Below, in pieces: positions 30,353 through 42,268 of a stretch of DNA of 64,000 nucleotides; the stretch's first letter is position 1, and each line of letters starts with the position of its first letter. The notes beneath the pieces were generated by a model. That model ran no database searches. It saw only the letters and a program-made list of their open reading frames with translations, and was not told the origin of the DNA. The DNA comes from Prorocentrum cordatum (lineage: Eukaryota > Sar > Dinophyceae > Prorocentrales > Prorocentraceae). The DNA lies in NCBI GenBank assembly GCA_963575745.1, contig CAUYUJ010003625.1, positions 122,501 to 186,500 on the forward strand, in the 5' to 3' direction. The position numbers and the translations under genes were made by a program.

Positions 30353-30973
30353 TTAGTACTCGCGCATGCCGCAGCCGGGGCTGAGGGCCGCCATCCTGCG
30401 GCAGAGGATCAGGATAGGACGACTGGCGGACCTGCCCTTGCTGAAGCCGCCGAGGCAGACCATCGAGACCGTGATCCGCAGGTGCCTCTTCCCCCAGCCT
30501 GCCCGACTGCGAGCTGAATGCCTCGCTGCTGCAAACCCGGCGCGCATCTCCAGCATATTGATGCGCTCCTTCTTCTCCTAGCGCCAGCGCAGCACCTCCC
30601 TCCATCGGATGATGTCGCTCCAGCACTCGTGCACAGGCGGTGCTCGAACGCGCGCGCCCAACTCCACGTCGTCACCCGCGCGCTCGAAAGCCTCGCCCTC
30701 GCACCAGGTGCCCGCAACCCACGAGGGGGAAATTCCAGTCCACGCGGCCCAGCCGCCTCGCACAGCGCACCGAGCTTCTCGACGCTGCTCCTCCACCGTA
30801 CTCGAGGTGGCAATGATGGTCCCTCCGTGCAGACTGGCATCGAGCATCATCGTGGTGGGGTTCCAGGGCGTCGCCAGGTCGACCGCGATCGAGGGGGCGA
30901 TGGCCGCCGCTGCTGCCAACTCTCTCAGCACCTCTCGCGGTGTCTCGCGCCTGGGCCCACCGCGAAACTCCAT
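30353..30973 (-). pseudogene. RNase H of the DIRS-like element
   Basis: The frame from 30973 reads LATPWNPTTMMLDASLHGG and then TSSTVEEQRREARCAV, matching the DAS-containing first strand of RNase H domains found after RT in DIRS-like elements; the Asp of DAS is the first catalytic residue. The frame is broken near 30580. The frame ending at 30353 supplies LEMRAGFAAARHSARS and LGGFSKGRSASRPIL, corresponding to the later LEM helix and KGRSSS-type segment. The order fits one RNase H domain split by a frameshift. It would degrade the RNA strand after reverse transcription. Confidence 0.6.
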
Positions 30974-31002
30974 GCACCACGAGTAGACCTCCGAGAAGAT
31001 AC

Positions 31003-32310
31003 TCAGCGCCCCTTCAGCAGATCAATAACCCCCGGGACACGATGCCCGCGATCCGTGCGATCGAGTCGGGCAGCTCCCACTTGCTGGTCAGGGTCTCTTG
31101 GGTGCCGAGGACGGCGAGCCACATCTTCTTGTCCTGGTCCAGGGCCAACCGCGCACCCTCGAAGTCGCCCCCGATCATGCGAGCTGCCGAGGAGCGCGCG
31201 CCCCTGTGCACCTTGAAGCCCGCAGCCATCACCAATTCCTTGGCCACCAGCCAGATCTCCTCCACCGTCGCGACCTCCTTCTGGCCCGGAAGCGCAGGGT
31301 AGTGCAGCCCGATGATACCGAAGTCTTCGATGCGCTCGTAGTGAGCCGCTGGCGCCCCCCCGCTGAGCTGGGGCAGCGGCCCGCCTCCGGTGAGACGCTG
31401 ACCTTCCGACAGCGACGGCAATCCAGCCTGCGGCCCCGCATTGAAGGCGCCCCGTCGTCGTCTGGGGCACCCGGCACGCCCGCGAGAAACCCGCGAGCGC
31501 CACCTTCGCCCAGGCGCAGGCGCCGTTCCCAGGCAGCTGCAAGTCGTCGGGCGGGACCGCGCCCAGCCCGTCCCCCGAAACGCCGGGCAGCACGAAGCAG
31601 GGCAGGTCGCCCTTGCCAAAGCGCATGGCCGCCCCGCCCTCCTTCACCTCCTGGGACACATCCAGGAACGACGTCGCACTCACCGCGCCCATCGCACACC
31701 ATGGTGGAGCCCGCCACCGCGCGTCGGAGCGCCGCTGGTCGAACGCCAGGCGGAGCGTCCCTTCAGGCTCCTCGTCGATCAGCTCGGCCTTCTTCACTAC
31801 GCAGAACAGCCCGACCTCGTCTACCTTCTCGGGCGCGCGACACAGCATCCCCGCCAGGGCCATCCTTCGCGATAGCTGCAGCACCCCATTCTTATTTCGA
31901 AAGTGAGGGTCCACGTAGTTGCGCACCTCGGAAGCCAGCGCGCAGGCGTCGCCATCCCCCTTCAACATCTCCCCCCGAAGCGTCTCCGACTTCTGCGCCG
32001 CCCGAGACGGCGCAGACCTCGCGCTCGCAGGTCCGGCCCCCCGGGGGAAGTGGAGCGACCCGATCCCACTGGGCGGGGAACGCCTCGCCCCTGTCTGGCA
32101 GCCGCACACTCCTGCCGGCGCCCCTCCTCCGAAGATTGGCCAGCCTTTGCTTGCAGGTCGACTGGGACTAACTCGGCCGGGCGCAGCCGCGGGATCGCGG
32201 CTCCTTGACTGGGCGTCGTCGACGGCGGTTCCCGGCGACGAACCCCCCCAAGCCCGCGCCGAGAGGTCCCCGCCCAGGTTGTCGGGCATAGCCCCCTGTG
32301 TCCCCAGCAC
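31003..32310 (-). pseudogene. Reverse transcriptase of the DIRS-like element
   Basis: Minus-strand frame 32310-31003 contains VGLFCVVKKAELIDEEPEGT, LRLAFDQRRSDARWRAPPW and SFLDVSQEVKEGG, matching the fingers/palm opening of DIRS-type RTs (FxVxKK, LRLVxDxRxxN, then an LD catalytic Asp). After a frameshift near 31.6 kb, the frame starting at 31619 provides HYERIEDFGIIGLHYP, where RIEDF stands in place of YIDDF, followed by AKELVMAAGFKVHRG, the primer-grip and thumb-like GFxVH segment. The catalytic box is therefore altered and the frame broken. The upstream part (to about 32310) is linker of unknown role. Confidence 0.65.
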
Positions 32311-32700
32311 TCGGCCAGCTCCACGAGACTATCGTCCAAGCTCCCGCGGTAGAGTTCACGCAGCGCCAGGAGAGGGCGGTCGGCCCGCCCAAGGGTCTCC
32401 ACTTCCTCCATCGCGACAGCGCCCGACGAGACGTAGAGCTCGGGCGCCGGGGGCGCGAGAACAACGCCACCTCGGACAGGGCGTCGCGCCGCCGAGACGT
32501 GGAAAATCCACTTCGTCGCGCAATAGCTCACGAGGCAGCCGACGAAGATGAAACCCGTCAGGTGCAGCAGACATAGTAGGGGCAGCAAAAGACGCCGTCG
32601 CAGGACGCGAGCACCGCGCCAACTGCAAGGGCCACCCTACACGAAGCTGAACGACCCCAATTGAAGCTCTTTGGTCCACCGTCCAGGTCGGCGCGCGCCT

Positions 32701-34760
32701 TCAGCAGCTGGGCGCCCCGGCCCGTGGTTTCCTCACCTCCTCCTCGGCACTCGTCGCCCGAATCGTGCTCTCGTCGGCCAGCCGGGGGTCCTGCCGTCGA
32801 GCCGACTCCCAGTCCACCTTCGACTTCCAGCCCTTGGCGTCCTTGGGGCGGCTCCAGTCGTCGCGGCAGTTCACGTTGCGACATGCTCGCACGATGGCGC
32901 GCCCCTTCCGCACCAGGCGCTCGAAGCTCCCCAGATCGATGAGCCCCGTCTGGCGATCAATCATCAGCGTCGCGTCCACGGCCGCGAACGCCGCGATCAT
33001 CCCTCGAGGCGCGTTGCGCGCTATCAGCCCTCGATCCCGGACGAAGTCCCGAGCCCAGCTCTCCGCCGGCTTCCCAGAGGAGTAGATCGCCGATAACACC
33101 TCCGCGGAGATCCGCTGCCGATGCCCCTCGGGCATGCGGCTGCCCCACTCCTCGGCGGGGGCCTACTGCTACTCCTCCAGCTGCCACATGAACACCTGCT
33201 GCTGCGGCAGCTGGGCCTTGACCCGAATTCGATTGATGGCCAGCTCCGCCGCCTCTGGAGTACTGAGTACTGGGCGCCGCCCTCTTCTCCGGCGCCCCCT
33301 TAGAGATCGGCGCGAACGTCTTGGTCGGCAAACCCCACGTCGCCGCGCCCGACGACGCAGCACCCGACCCCTCGATGGCAGCAACCCACTCTCCGACACC
33401 CCCCCCGACCGGAGCCCCCCTCTTCAGGCGAGCCTCGAACTTGCCCAGACGAGCGATCGCGCCCTCGATAGCCTGACAGTTGGCCTCGACCGCAGACCGA
33501 TCCCTCGACTCGAGAGAGGACCCCGGCACACCTCGGCGCCGCTCCCTCGTTCGCTCCGCCGCCCTCAACTTTCTGATCTCCCCCATCATGACCTTTTGGG
33601 ACTCCGCGAGGTCGCGCAGATGGGCGGCCAACGCCGACGAGTCCACGCCGGGAGGCTGCAAGGGCGGCGGCAAAGGCGGCTGCGTGGACGACGCGTGACC
33701 GACGGACACGCCCACGCTCGAGGCCGACGACGATCCGATCGAAGACACTCCCAGCCCCGCGCGGTCGGACCACTCCTTCGCCGCCCAGCCCGCGAGGGGC
33801 ACCACCGCGACGACCGTGGCCAGCAACCGCTGGAGTGGCATGAGCTTCTGAGCCCACTCCTTCCACTCCACAAGGTAGCTCAACCACTCCTGCACAGCGC
33901 CCGAGCGCATCACGGAGGCGCCCTTCGCCGCGACCAGCCACCTCACGAGCGCCACCCTCGCCTCCTCCAGGTGCTCGCTCACCCCGAGCAGTGCCAGCGC
34001 CTCGCGCAACGCGAACAGGGCGGCCAACGCGCCCAGGAATCGCCTCGGACTCTTCAAAGACCATCTAAAAGTCTTGAGAGAGGACGACCCTGAGCTGAAC
34101 AGAGCGCGCAGCACGTTCACCGCGACCGCCTGCTGGCCAGCGCGACCAGGCCGGTAGAGTTGGAGCGTCGACGCCGCGCCCGCCCGCAAGCCCTCCGTCG
34201 CCTGCTGGAGGTAGGCTGCAAGGGTGGCATGAGCCTCCGGCGAGTGCCTGCCGCCGGCTCCGCGAAGATGGCCGTCTTCGCGGTGACGCAGACCAGCCCG
34301 AGACCCAGGTCTGGGGCGAGCGCCGCCCAAATGTTGCCGCTCTTGCGCCTCGCCAGCTGCACCTCGACTCCGTCGGTCGCCGTCTGGCGGTAGAATCTGC
34401 GCGACCACGGCTCCGCGGGCATCTGGGCCTCGATCCCCGATCTCCTGCTCCGCGATCGGGTCGCTCACCAATGCGGAAAGCCACCGCAGCAGCAGCCCGA
34501 GCGAGCCGCGACCGAGACGCGCTGTCTCGCCGGCGCCCTCCAGAGCGCAGCCCCGCAGCTTGGGCGCCCCGCCCTCGAAGCAGGAGCCGCTCTCGATCAG
34601 CTCCCACGAGGGGCCAATCGAGCAGCTCGAATGGCCCGCGCTACTGCCCCGCGGGGAACCGACGAAGAAGACCTCGAGCACGGTCCCGGGCCCCCCCTCG
34701 AGCATGCTCGAGCGTGAGAACTCGAGCGGAGAACGCAAATGCAACGCGCCATCTCTAGGA
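32701..34760 (-). pseudogene. Gag-like ORF of the DIRS-like element
   Basis: Minus-strand coding blocks lie upstream of the RT. From the 5' side: LGLLLRWLSALVSDPIAEQE, a shifted block with RFYRQTATDGVEVQLARRKS (about 34410), a long block with FLGALAALFALREALALLG and EWLSYLVEWKEWAQKLMPLQ, a hydrophobic stretch VVAVVPLAGWAA, a predicted helix with EIRKLRAAERTRERRRG, then the block from 33135 with AIYSSGKPAESWARDFVRDR, DRQTGLIDLGSFERLV and KSKVDWESARRQD. Position upstream of RT, helix-rich charged composition and lack of catalytic motifs suggest a nucleocapsid-type role. It could alternatively include host sequence. At least three frame changes are present. Confidence 0.5.
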
Positions 34761-34789
34761 CGGCCCCACCTTGCTCTGCGCCGCCACCG

Positions 34790-36200
34790 CCCCCCCCCCC
34801 CCCCCCGACCTCTAGGGGAACGGGGGTGGGGCGGCGAGAGGGCCAGGGCCCGAAAACACATTTTGTATACTACAACGCGCAGCAAGGGGCAGCGGCCGCA
34901 GATCGGCTCGGGGGGGGCTGGGCGCAGGACGCGCAGCAGCGAGGCGGCGGAACGAGGCGACCGACGCGTAGACGACGCGGGGGAAGGAACCCACCACGCG
35001 CAGGCGAGGGGAGGGGAGCCCGCCACAAATGGCGGACGGGAAGGGCCCGACGCGGAGGCCAAGGCACGGGGGGGGTCGCACGGAGGCGGGGCGGCGCGAA
35101 GGCCGCGGCAGGGCTGGCGGAGGAGCGGGCCACGGGAGCGGCGGCGGCAGGCGGCAAAAGAGAGCGGCGGGCCACCGCGCTCGACAAAACCAAAATGCGG
35201 TGGGCATAGCAGAGCGGGCGGAGGAGCAGGCCACCGGAGCAGCGAGGGGGCGAAGCGGGCAGGAACGACGCGCCAGCCTGCTCGGCAATACCAGAACGCG
35301 GCAGTCGGGGTGACGGGCGGCCAGCTCGCCGATCAAACCAGAAAGAGCCTCTAATGATCGGCCAGACCGGCGGCGCCAGCGAGCCAGCCAGCGCCGAAAA
35401 GGACGCGAAGGGGCCGCAAGAGCCCGAGCGAGGGGCGAGACAGACGCCCGAGCCGGCAGAGCGATCAGCACAGAGCGCCCACCCTAGTGATACGGCGCGC
35501 CGAGCCGACCTGAGCGAGCGTGGGACGACGGGAGGAATCAGCGCCTCGACGATCACCACAGAGGGCCCACTCTGGTGATCGAGCCGAGGAGGTTGCGGGG
35601 GCCAGATAGGGGAGGCGCCGTCCGACGAGCTGGGCGGAGACGAGCGGGAGCGCGTGGACAGCGGGATGCGGACTGGCAGACCGAAGGAGCCGATGTGATC
35701 ATCACAAAGGTCCATCCTGCAGCACGGAATGAAGCAGACAGGCGGGCGACTCAGGGATGGCGGGCGCGACCAGAAAGAGTCCCGCCGCAGCGACGAGGAC
35801 CGTCAGCTTGGCGGCGACACGTCGTGCTGGGCGAGCAAGCAAGACGGGGAACATTGGGCACTGGTGGGCATGCCCACCGCGGTACCCGACCCGACCCTGA
35901 GAGGGGGAAAAAGGGGCCGAAGGCTGCAGGGTGGAATGGCGCCCGCTGAAAGCGGAACGCCGAAGCCCAGGCGACGTGAAAGAGTGGCGGTTGCGGGAGC
36001 GAGCGCTAACCGCCAAAGTCCAAGTGAGAATATTGGTGAACGGCGCACGGAGCAAGCCGCCAGGGGTGGGCAATGGCCCCCGAAAAATAAAGCAAGGAGC
36101 GGTTGGGGCGCAAGGGGCGGGGAGGCGCCGGGGCCAAGGGCAGGCAAGACCACGCCCGAGTCGCGTGGGCCGTGACCTGGTGGAGGCGAGACGGACGGCT
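34790..36200. other. No gene supported; GC-rich plus-strand repeats
   Basis: A poly-C run lies at 34793-34806. Plus-strand open frames are biased to Arg, Gly and Ala. A tandem duplication of about 100 bp is visible (35117-35211 and 35217-35311; shared GCGGAGGAGCRGGCCACSGGAGC start and a CSGCTCG...AAAACC-like middle). No protein or RNA gene is convincing. Confidence 0.45.
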
Positions 36201-36208
36201 GGAATGAC

Positions 36209-37290
36209 TCACGCGGAGGTGCCTGCCCGCGCCAAACATCGTACTTGGGCTGCGCGAAAGGCGTTCTGGACATGTGCCACTGCAGGGCCGCCGGGCGGAG
36301 GCGGCTTGTGCTCTCCCAGGGGCGTTATAGTGGCATCAGGCCGGGAGTCGCCGCCGTCGTCGGACCCGTCCTCAGCGGCCAAGGGGTCATCATCACTGCT
36401 GTACCAATTGACGCCGTCAGAGCTGCACAGGCCATTCCTGCCGCCAGAGGTAGAAAAGCAGGGGTTCCCCGAGCCGTCGTCCGAGGAGCCCACTGGGTTA
36501 GCCGGGCCGTCGTCCGCGTCCTGATGAAGGGCGGTGGAGCCTGGCGGGGGGCTGGCCGCAGGTCTGCCGACGCGAGGCTCGGCGGCCGCAGCGGGGATGC
36601 GGGCCTTGGGCGGAGGGCCGATCCACGCAGCGGCGCCGATGCTCTCGTCGCAGGAGTTGAGAAGGCCTGCGGCGTCCAGAGCCTCGAGCCTGGGCAAGGC
36701 AACCTGGCCTACCCTGCGGGGGATGGTCCGGCGAGTTCTGGCCGTGACCTGAGATCTGGGAGCAAAGTCTGCGCTCCGCATGCGCACTGGGCATGCAGGT
36801 GCGGCCGCAGAACGTTGGGAGGCGGAGGCTGGGCATAGCAGTAGAGTTGGAGGCCGGAGCGCGGGCAGCGGCCCGCGGCAGGCGGGGAGCGGCTGGGGGC
36901 ACACACCTTCCGGCCATGGCTGGGAGAAGACCGCATCCATTGATCACGGGATACCGATGGGCGCCATTGGGGTACGCATCGAACCGATGCTGGAGAGGTG
37001 GGTCGGAGACCGACAATTGGCTATCGCAGGCAGAGCACGTGAAGAGAATCGGGACCCGAGAGCGATCGTCGAGATCCGCGGCCCGAGGAGGGAACGCGGC
37101 CGGAGGGCTGGAGGCTTCCAGCACCGGTGGCGAGCGAGTGACGGCAGAGAGCTGGATGAAGGGGTGGACCACCGCGAGGACGTACAGTCCCCCGCGCCGC
37201 ACGTGGCAGCTGATGACGGAGGCTGAAGCGAACCCGCACTGGACGCCTAGCTCGAATGGCGAGAGGGGGGCTGCACCGAAGTGACCGTCC
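36209..37290 (-). pseudogene. Hypothetical gene with Cys pair and acidic C-terminus
   Basis: The upstream block (about 37270-36950) contains ILFTCSACDSQLSVSDPP, a CxxC pair, then LQHRFDAYPNGAHRYPVI. After a frameshift the frame starting near 36790 reads VGQVALPRLEALDAAGLLNS and a Pro/Ala linker, followed by an acidic, Ser-rich tail (SDDDPLAAEDGSDDGGDSRP) and a stop at 36209. One CxxC pair is too little to call a zinc finger. The domain order (Cys-rich, helical, acidic tail) could suit a nuclear protein, but this is inference. No known family was recognised. Confidence 0.4.
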
Positions 37291-37447
37291 GAGCGGAGGT
37301 AGTCGAGGAGACCGTGGGCACCAACGACCGGGCGGGACGAAAGCCCGGCGGGTTCGTCCACGGTCAACCAAGGCACCGGTGGCAGCAGGAGCCGTCGTGG
37401 GTGCAACAATCCACTGAGGGGCTGATCGGTCCTGACCAGCGGGAAGT

Positions 37448-37448
37448 G

Positions 37449-37479
<31 letters not shown>

Positions 37480-37489
37480 CACACACACT
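37448..37489 (+). repeat. CA microsatellite
   Basis: (CA)n with one AAA interruption. Similar shorter tracts lie at 37703-37718 and 38430-38450. Confidence 0.95.
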
Positions 37490-38110
37490 TTTCGGTCGTT
37501 GCGGCGCGGCGACTCGCCAGCGCGTTGGGCGCCCCTCGCGAGGCGCGCAGTAGCCGGAAGAGGATAAAATGAAAGAGAGGTTAGGAAAGGCGAGGCGGCC
37601 GGCGCCTCACGGGGCAGTGGCCGAGAGCGGTGCTGGGGCGCGGGGGCAGCGGGCAGCAGCGGGCAGCAGCGGGGCAGGAGAGCGGCGCGGGGCAGCGAGG
37701 AGGCACACACACACACACCTCTGTCAGCGGGTTGGGGAAGTCGCCCAGCCATACGTGCTCACGTGCGCGCGCACGCACACGTGCCCACACCGTGATCCCA
37801 CAGACGTTCTCACAATAACAAGCCTCGCCGCCTCGCGACGCGCACGCCTTCCCACGATCAAACGTGCTCACATAACCAGAGGGTGTATCGCGCGCGCGTC
37901 GCGCGACCAAGAAGGAATGGACTCAGGACGGGCGTTTCCGCGCATGCGCAGCGTGCCGTACTGCGTGCGCTCAGACAGCGGCGGGCCCCTGCAAAGATAG
38001 TTGCAGGAGGCGCGCAGATACGGGCGTGCGGTGGCAAGATTGACCGTGCCTGCCGAGCAGCATGCTTCCCCATGCCCAATGCCGGCGGCGCGCTCAAGAG
38101 GATGGCTCGA
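37490..38110. other. No gene recognised
   Basis: GC-rich sequence with GCAGCGGGCAGCAGCGGG repetition at 37646-37675, a short CA run at 37703 and CGCGCGCACGCACACG near 37765. No credible coding block. Confidence 0.5.
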
Positions 38111-38249
38111 GGGGGGGCTTTCTAAGAAGGCATGTGGGCTTCTTAGAAGGCAGAGGCTTTCTTAGAAGCGCCCGAAGGCGTCTAAGAAAGATTGTGAGAA
38201 GCCTCCGGCCGCTTCTACGAACGCCCCTGCCTTCTTAGAACCCCCCCCC
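38111..38249. mobile_element. Small MITE-like inverted-repeat element
   Basis: Left end GGGGGGGCTTTCTAAGAAGGCA (38111-38132) pairs with the reverse complement of 38228-38249 at 20 of 22 positions. Inside are further (T)TTCTTAGAAG and TCTAAGAAAG palindromic motifs, so the 139-bp segment can fold extensively. No ORF. A target-site duplication could not be seen, partly because the ends are G/C runs. Confidence 0.5.
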
Positions 38250-39000
38250 ATTCGCGCCACCCCCATTTGTGCACGCCACCGATATTTTCGCGCACTCATC
38301 TGGAAATCCAGCGCTTTTGTTCCGCTCGCTTTTTCGCGGCAGCGGGGCCGACGGAGCGCTCAGCCGACCGATCGCATTGGTCGTCTCAGGATGCCGCATC
38401 GCAAGGTGCTGATTGTTCGACGCCCACGCGCACACACACACACACACACCTGCGCGGCGTGCCTGCATGTGCTCTTCAAACACAGGCAAGCAACACGGGG
38501 GGGGCCGCGTGATCCGCTGGCAGATGCGCTCGCCCGCCCTCCCGCTCTCGGTACGTCCCACACCCCAGGCCCAAACTTCATCGGATTCGAGACATCGCAG
38601 TAATGCAAAAAGATCATGCGGATGTGCCGCTTGACGTCCTCGCGGCAAGGCAACGCACGAAGAGCTGATACGGGGCGCGGGTGGAAGTTAACGACATGCT
38701 CGAGGCGAGAGGAGGCACCGTGGTCAGAGGGATAGGGAGGATTGGATTGGACACGTCGAGAGAGCAGGATGATCAACGCCACACGAACTACATCTGCAAC
38801 AAATGCACGGAGACCTGCAGAACCAGCGTGTGCAATAGTCAAACGGGTCCCCAATGCAGGGACAGTTCTTCTAGAGGAGGTGCCAACGTAAAGCAAATGT
38901 ACTACACAGCAGAAGGTGAGAAGGAATTCGACTGATCAAACAGCAACCGCTCGGCGCGGAAGCACTGGCAGCGCGGGAGGGAGGTGAGACAGGCGATGAA
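38250..39000. other. No gene recognised
   Basis: A CA microsatellite lies at 38430-38450. Short frames on both strands are not convincing. Confidence 0.5.
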
Positions 39001-39014
39001 ATCAGACGTATGTT

Positions 39015-39235
39015 CTTACTCTGCCTCGTCGTCTTCCTCCTCCTTGTCCCTATCCTCCTCCTCTTGCTCCTCCTCCCCCTCCTCCTCCTCCTCATCCTCC
39101 TTCTCGCCCGCCTCCTCTTCCTCCTCCTCCTTCTGCCCCTCCTCCTTCGCCTCAGTCGCCTCTTCTCTTCTCTTCTCCTCTTCTCTGCTTCTCCTCCTCC
39201 TCATCTTCCTCCTCCTCCTCCTCCTCTTCGTCATC
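39015..39235 (+). repeat. CTC/CCT triplet tract
   Basis: Polypyrimidine CTCCTC-type tract leading into the CAT expansion. Confidence 0.9.
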
Positions 39236-41330
39236 AGAATCATCATCATCAGCAGCAGCATCAGCATCATCATCATCATCATCAGCAGCAGCATCATCAT
39301 GATCATCATCACCATCACCATCACCATCATCATCACCATCACCATCAGCATCACCATCATCATCATCACCATCAAGAAAATCAGCATCATCATCATAAGC
39401 GTCGCCGTCATCGTCGGTATCAGCATCAGCATCAGCATCAGCATAATCATCATCATCATCATCTTCATCATCAGCATCAACATCACCAGCACCATCATTA
39501 TCATCATCAGCATCGTCATAATCAGCATCACCATAGGCATCATCAGTATCATCATCAGCAGCAGCATCAGCAGCAGCATCAGCATCATCATCATCAGCAT
39601 CATCACCAGCACCATCGTCATCGTCAGCAGCAGCAGTGCCGTCGCCATCATCATCGTCATCATCACCATCATCATCATGACAGTCATCATCATCAGCAGA
39701 AGAGACATCATCATGCGCATCATCATCACCGCCGTCGTCATCATCGTCATCAGCAGCAGCATCGTCGTGGTCGCCATCCTATTGAGCAGCCGTATCATCA
39801 GCTTCACCATCATCATGATCATCACCATCATCAGCATCGTCATCACCATCAGCATCGTAATCATCAGCAGCATCGTCGTCATCATCATCATCATCATCAT
39901 TCTCATTATCATCAACATCCTCATCCTCATCCGCATCAGCATCATCAGCATGCTCATCCTTCTCCTCCTCCTCAGCATCATTATCACCATCATCGGTATC
40001 CTCATCATCTTCAGCAGCACCATCAGCTTCATCAGCAGCAGCAACAACATCATCATCAGCATCGTCACGATCATCATCAACTGCATCATCAGGAGCATCA
40101 TCGTCAACAGCATCATCATTGTCATCATCATCACCGTCATCGTCATCATACTCAACAGCATCATCACCAACGTCAGCATGCAATTATCCTTATCATCATA
40201 ATCATTATCATTACCCTCCTCGTCCTCATCATCATCAGCATGAGCATCACCAACATCATCATCATCCTCAGCAGCATCACCGTCCAAATCCTCACTGTCA
40301 TCACCCTCATCCTCCTCCGCCTCATCACCATCATCATCCTTCATCGCCATCACCAGTTTCATCATAACAAGCATCAGTAGCGTTATCATTGTCAGCATCA
40401 TCATCAGCAGAAGCATAAGCATCACCTTCATCATCATCAGCACCATCATCAACGTTATCGTCATCATTGGCAGCTACAGCATCATCAGCAACATCGTCAT
40501 CATCAGCAGCATCATCATAAGCGCCAGCGCCAGCATCATCATCAGCATCATCACCAGCACCACCAACACCAACAACACCAACAATAGCATCATAATCACC
40601 ATCAGAGCCGCATTCACCATCACCACCATCATCCTCAGCAGCAGCAACAGTAGCATCATCGTCATCATGGTTATCATCAGCAGCAGCCGCATGACAATCG
40701 ATAGAAATAACTACAACCATCATCAATCTTCGCAACGTGATCGTCATGCTCATCAGCACACTTCGAACCGTCAGCATCGTCACCGTAGCCAGCCAACATC
40801 TAACCCAAATCAGTGTCGTCTGCATCACAATCAGCATAATCATGACGATCGCTATCCTGATTACCATCATCGTCATTATCGTCATCATTATCAGCAGCAT
40901 CATCACCATCATAATCAATAGTAGCATCAGAAGCAGCAACATAATGGCAGTCATGATCAGAAGCATCAGCAGCATCATCACCATGTGCATCAGCAGCATC
41001 ATCAGAATCATCATCATCATCGGCAGAAGAATCAGCATCGTCATCATCGTCAACATAATCATCAGACATATATCAGCATAATCATCGACATCATCATTGC
41101 CGTCAACGTCATTCTCATCACCAGCATCATCACCAACGTCATCACCAACAGTGTCAGCATCAACATCATCACTGTCGCGGTTACCATCATCCGCAGCAGA
41201 AGTACCAGCATGGTAATCCTGATCATCATCATCATCATCATCATCAGCAACATCCCCATCGCCCAAGACCCACCATCATCAACAACAACAACATCGTGAT
41301 CGGCACCCTCATCATCACATTGCTAACCTT
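39236..41330 (+). repeat. CAT triplet expansion
   Basis: About 2.1 kb dominated by CAT/ATC with CAG, CGT and CAC variants. Open frames of His/Gln, Ile/Ser or Met/Leu/Asp are composition artefacts. Confidence 0.95.
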
Positions 41331-41374
41331 CAACATCATGATACCGGAGAAAAAACCCAATCATATTCTTTTTG
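41331..41374. repeat. Uninterrupted module (empty-site paralogue)
   Basis: Contains GAGAAAAAACCCAATC, ATATTCTTTTT and GGATATAGGGCT. It matches 3068-3108 joined to 4336-4358, that is, the 3.1-kb site without the insertion. Confidence 0.6.
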
Positions 41375-41515
41375 GGATATAGGGCTATAGGGCTATGGGG
41401 CTATAGAGCTATAGGGCTATCGGGCTATGGGGATATCGGGCTATAGGGCTATAGGATTGTGACCTATAGGGCCATAGGGCTATTGGGTTATGGGGCTATA
41501 GAGCTATATGTATGA
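41375..41515 (+). repeat. GGGCTATA short tandem array
   Basis: Same unit family as 4347-4632, following the same flank. Confidence 0.85.
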
Positions 41516-42150
41516 TCTGGTGTGTCTCAGGGAACCGCCATCCGACCTCAAAACGCCTAAACGCCCCCAAACCATACCCAGAACGCGTTTCAGTGTGGCC
41601 AACATAATGAGCCCCAAACCACCCCAAACGTATTCCAAAAACACACTACGTTAAAACAACAATCATTAGATTACGTTCCAGAGTTGTACTACAGGCGCGC
41701 GTAACATTACAAGTGCTGCAGCGCATAGTGCACGCGAACAGAGTTGCATTACGCATGGCCGAATTTAACCCCAGAGCGTTACCGACCTGGCTGCACGACA
41801 GCATTTCGGTACATTGCGCAATGCTGGTTGTGTAGAAAGCAGCGCTGTTTTCCAAATCATCTTGAAAGGACCATCCGCACCGCTCCAACCACATCACCAT
41901 TGAGCACGTCTTGCGTCGGTCGTTTGCCTGCCCGCGCGGGGCCGATTGTTGACTCAAGAGAGCCCTGGGGCACCACTGAGAGCATCGGTAAGCTCGATGG
42001 CCAGGCGCGCCCGAACAACATGCCGACACGAAACCCGCAACCGTGCAGGAAACACTCCGAGAATTGCAATGGCAACCCCTACCCTCCAAGGTCCCGAGGG
42101 AGCTTTCACGAGGACCACCGCGAGACCCACGAGAGCCCCACATATTGGAC
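41516..42150. other. No gene recognised
   Basis: Moderate GC. Open frames of about 130-170 codons exist on both strands, but neither has recognisable motifs and they overlap each other. AACGCCTAAACGCCCCCAAACC near 41555 is repetitive. Left unassigned. Confidence 0.4.
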
Positions 42151-42268
42151 TGCATAGATTACTGCACATAGGTTGCACCACTAGATTGCAACACGCGCAT
42201 TGCACTACATAGCTTACACCACATAGGGAGTTCTCTAAAGATATTGCACTACGTAGCTTACAGAACAT
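42150..42268 (+). repeat. TTGCACCACATAGG minisatellite, left flank
   Basis: About seven degenerate copies of a 14-17 bp unit (TTGCACYACATAGGTT / ATAGCTTACA). The same unit flanks the triplicated block on the right (46740-46975) and occurs once near 45405-45430. Confidence 0.75.

Larger units (their letters stand above)
28140..34760 (-). mobile_element. DIRS-like tyrosine-recombinase retrotransposon, degenerate
   Basis: Read on the minus strand, the region carries in order a gag-like ORF (34.75-32.7 kb), a reverse transcriptase (32.0-31.0 kb), an RNase H (31.0-30.35 kb), a methyltransferase-like domain (30.35-29.5 kb) and a tyrosine-recombinase-like domain (29.25-28.14 kb). RT plus RNase H plus a methyltransferase plus a tyrosine recombinase instead of a DDE integrase is the hallmark set of DIRS-type retrotransposons. 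All parts are co-linear and close together, which supports one element of about 6.6 kb. Several frameshifts, an in-frame TAG and lost catalytic residues show it is dead. The terminal and internal complementary repeats of DIRS elements were not identified, so the limits are those of the coding blocks. Confidence 0.7.

Noticed and set aside
39010-40467. Frames of over 400 codons across the CAT block
   Set aside because: Poly-Ile/Ser, His/Gln and Met/Leu translations of one triplet repeat in three frames.
41646-42157. Overlapping open frames of 137 and 169 codons on opposite strands
   Set aside because: No motif, no neighbour support, and each is the shadow of the other; neither can be preferred.
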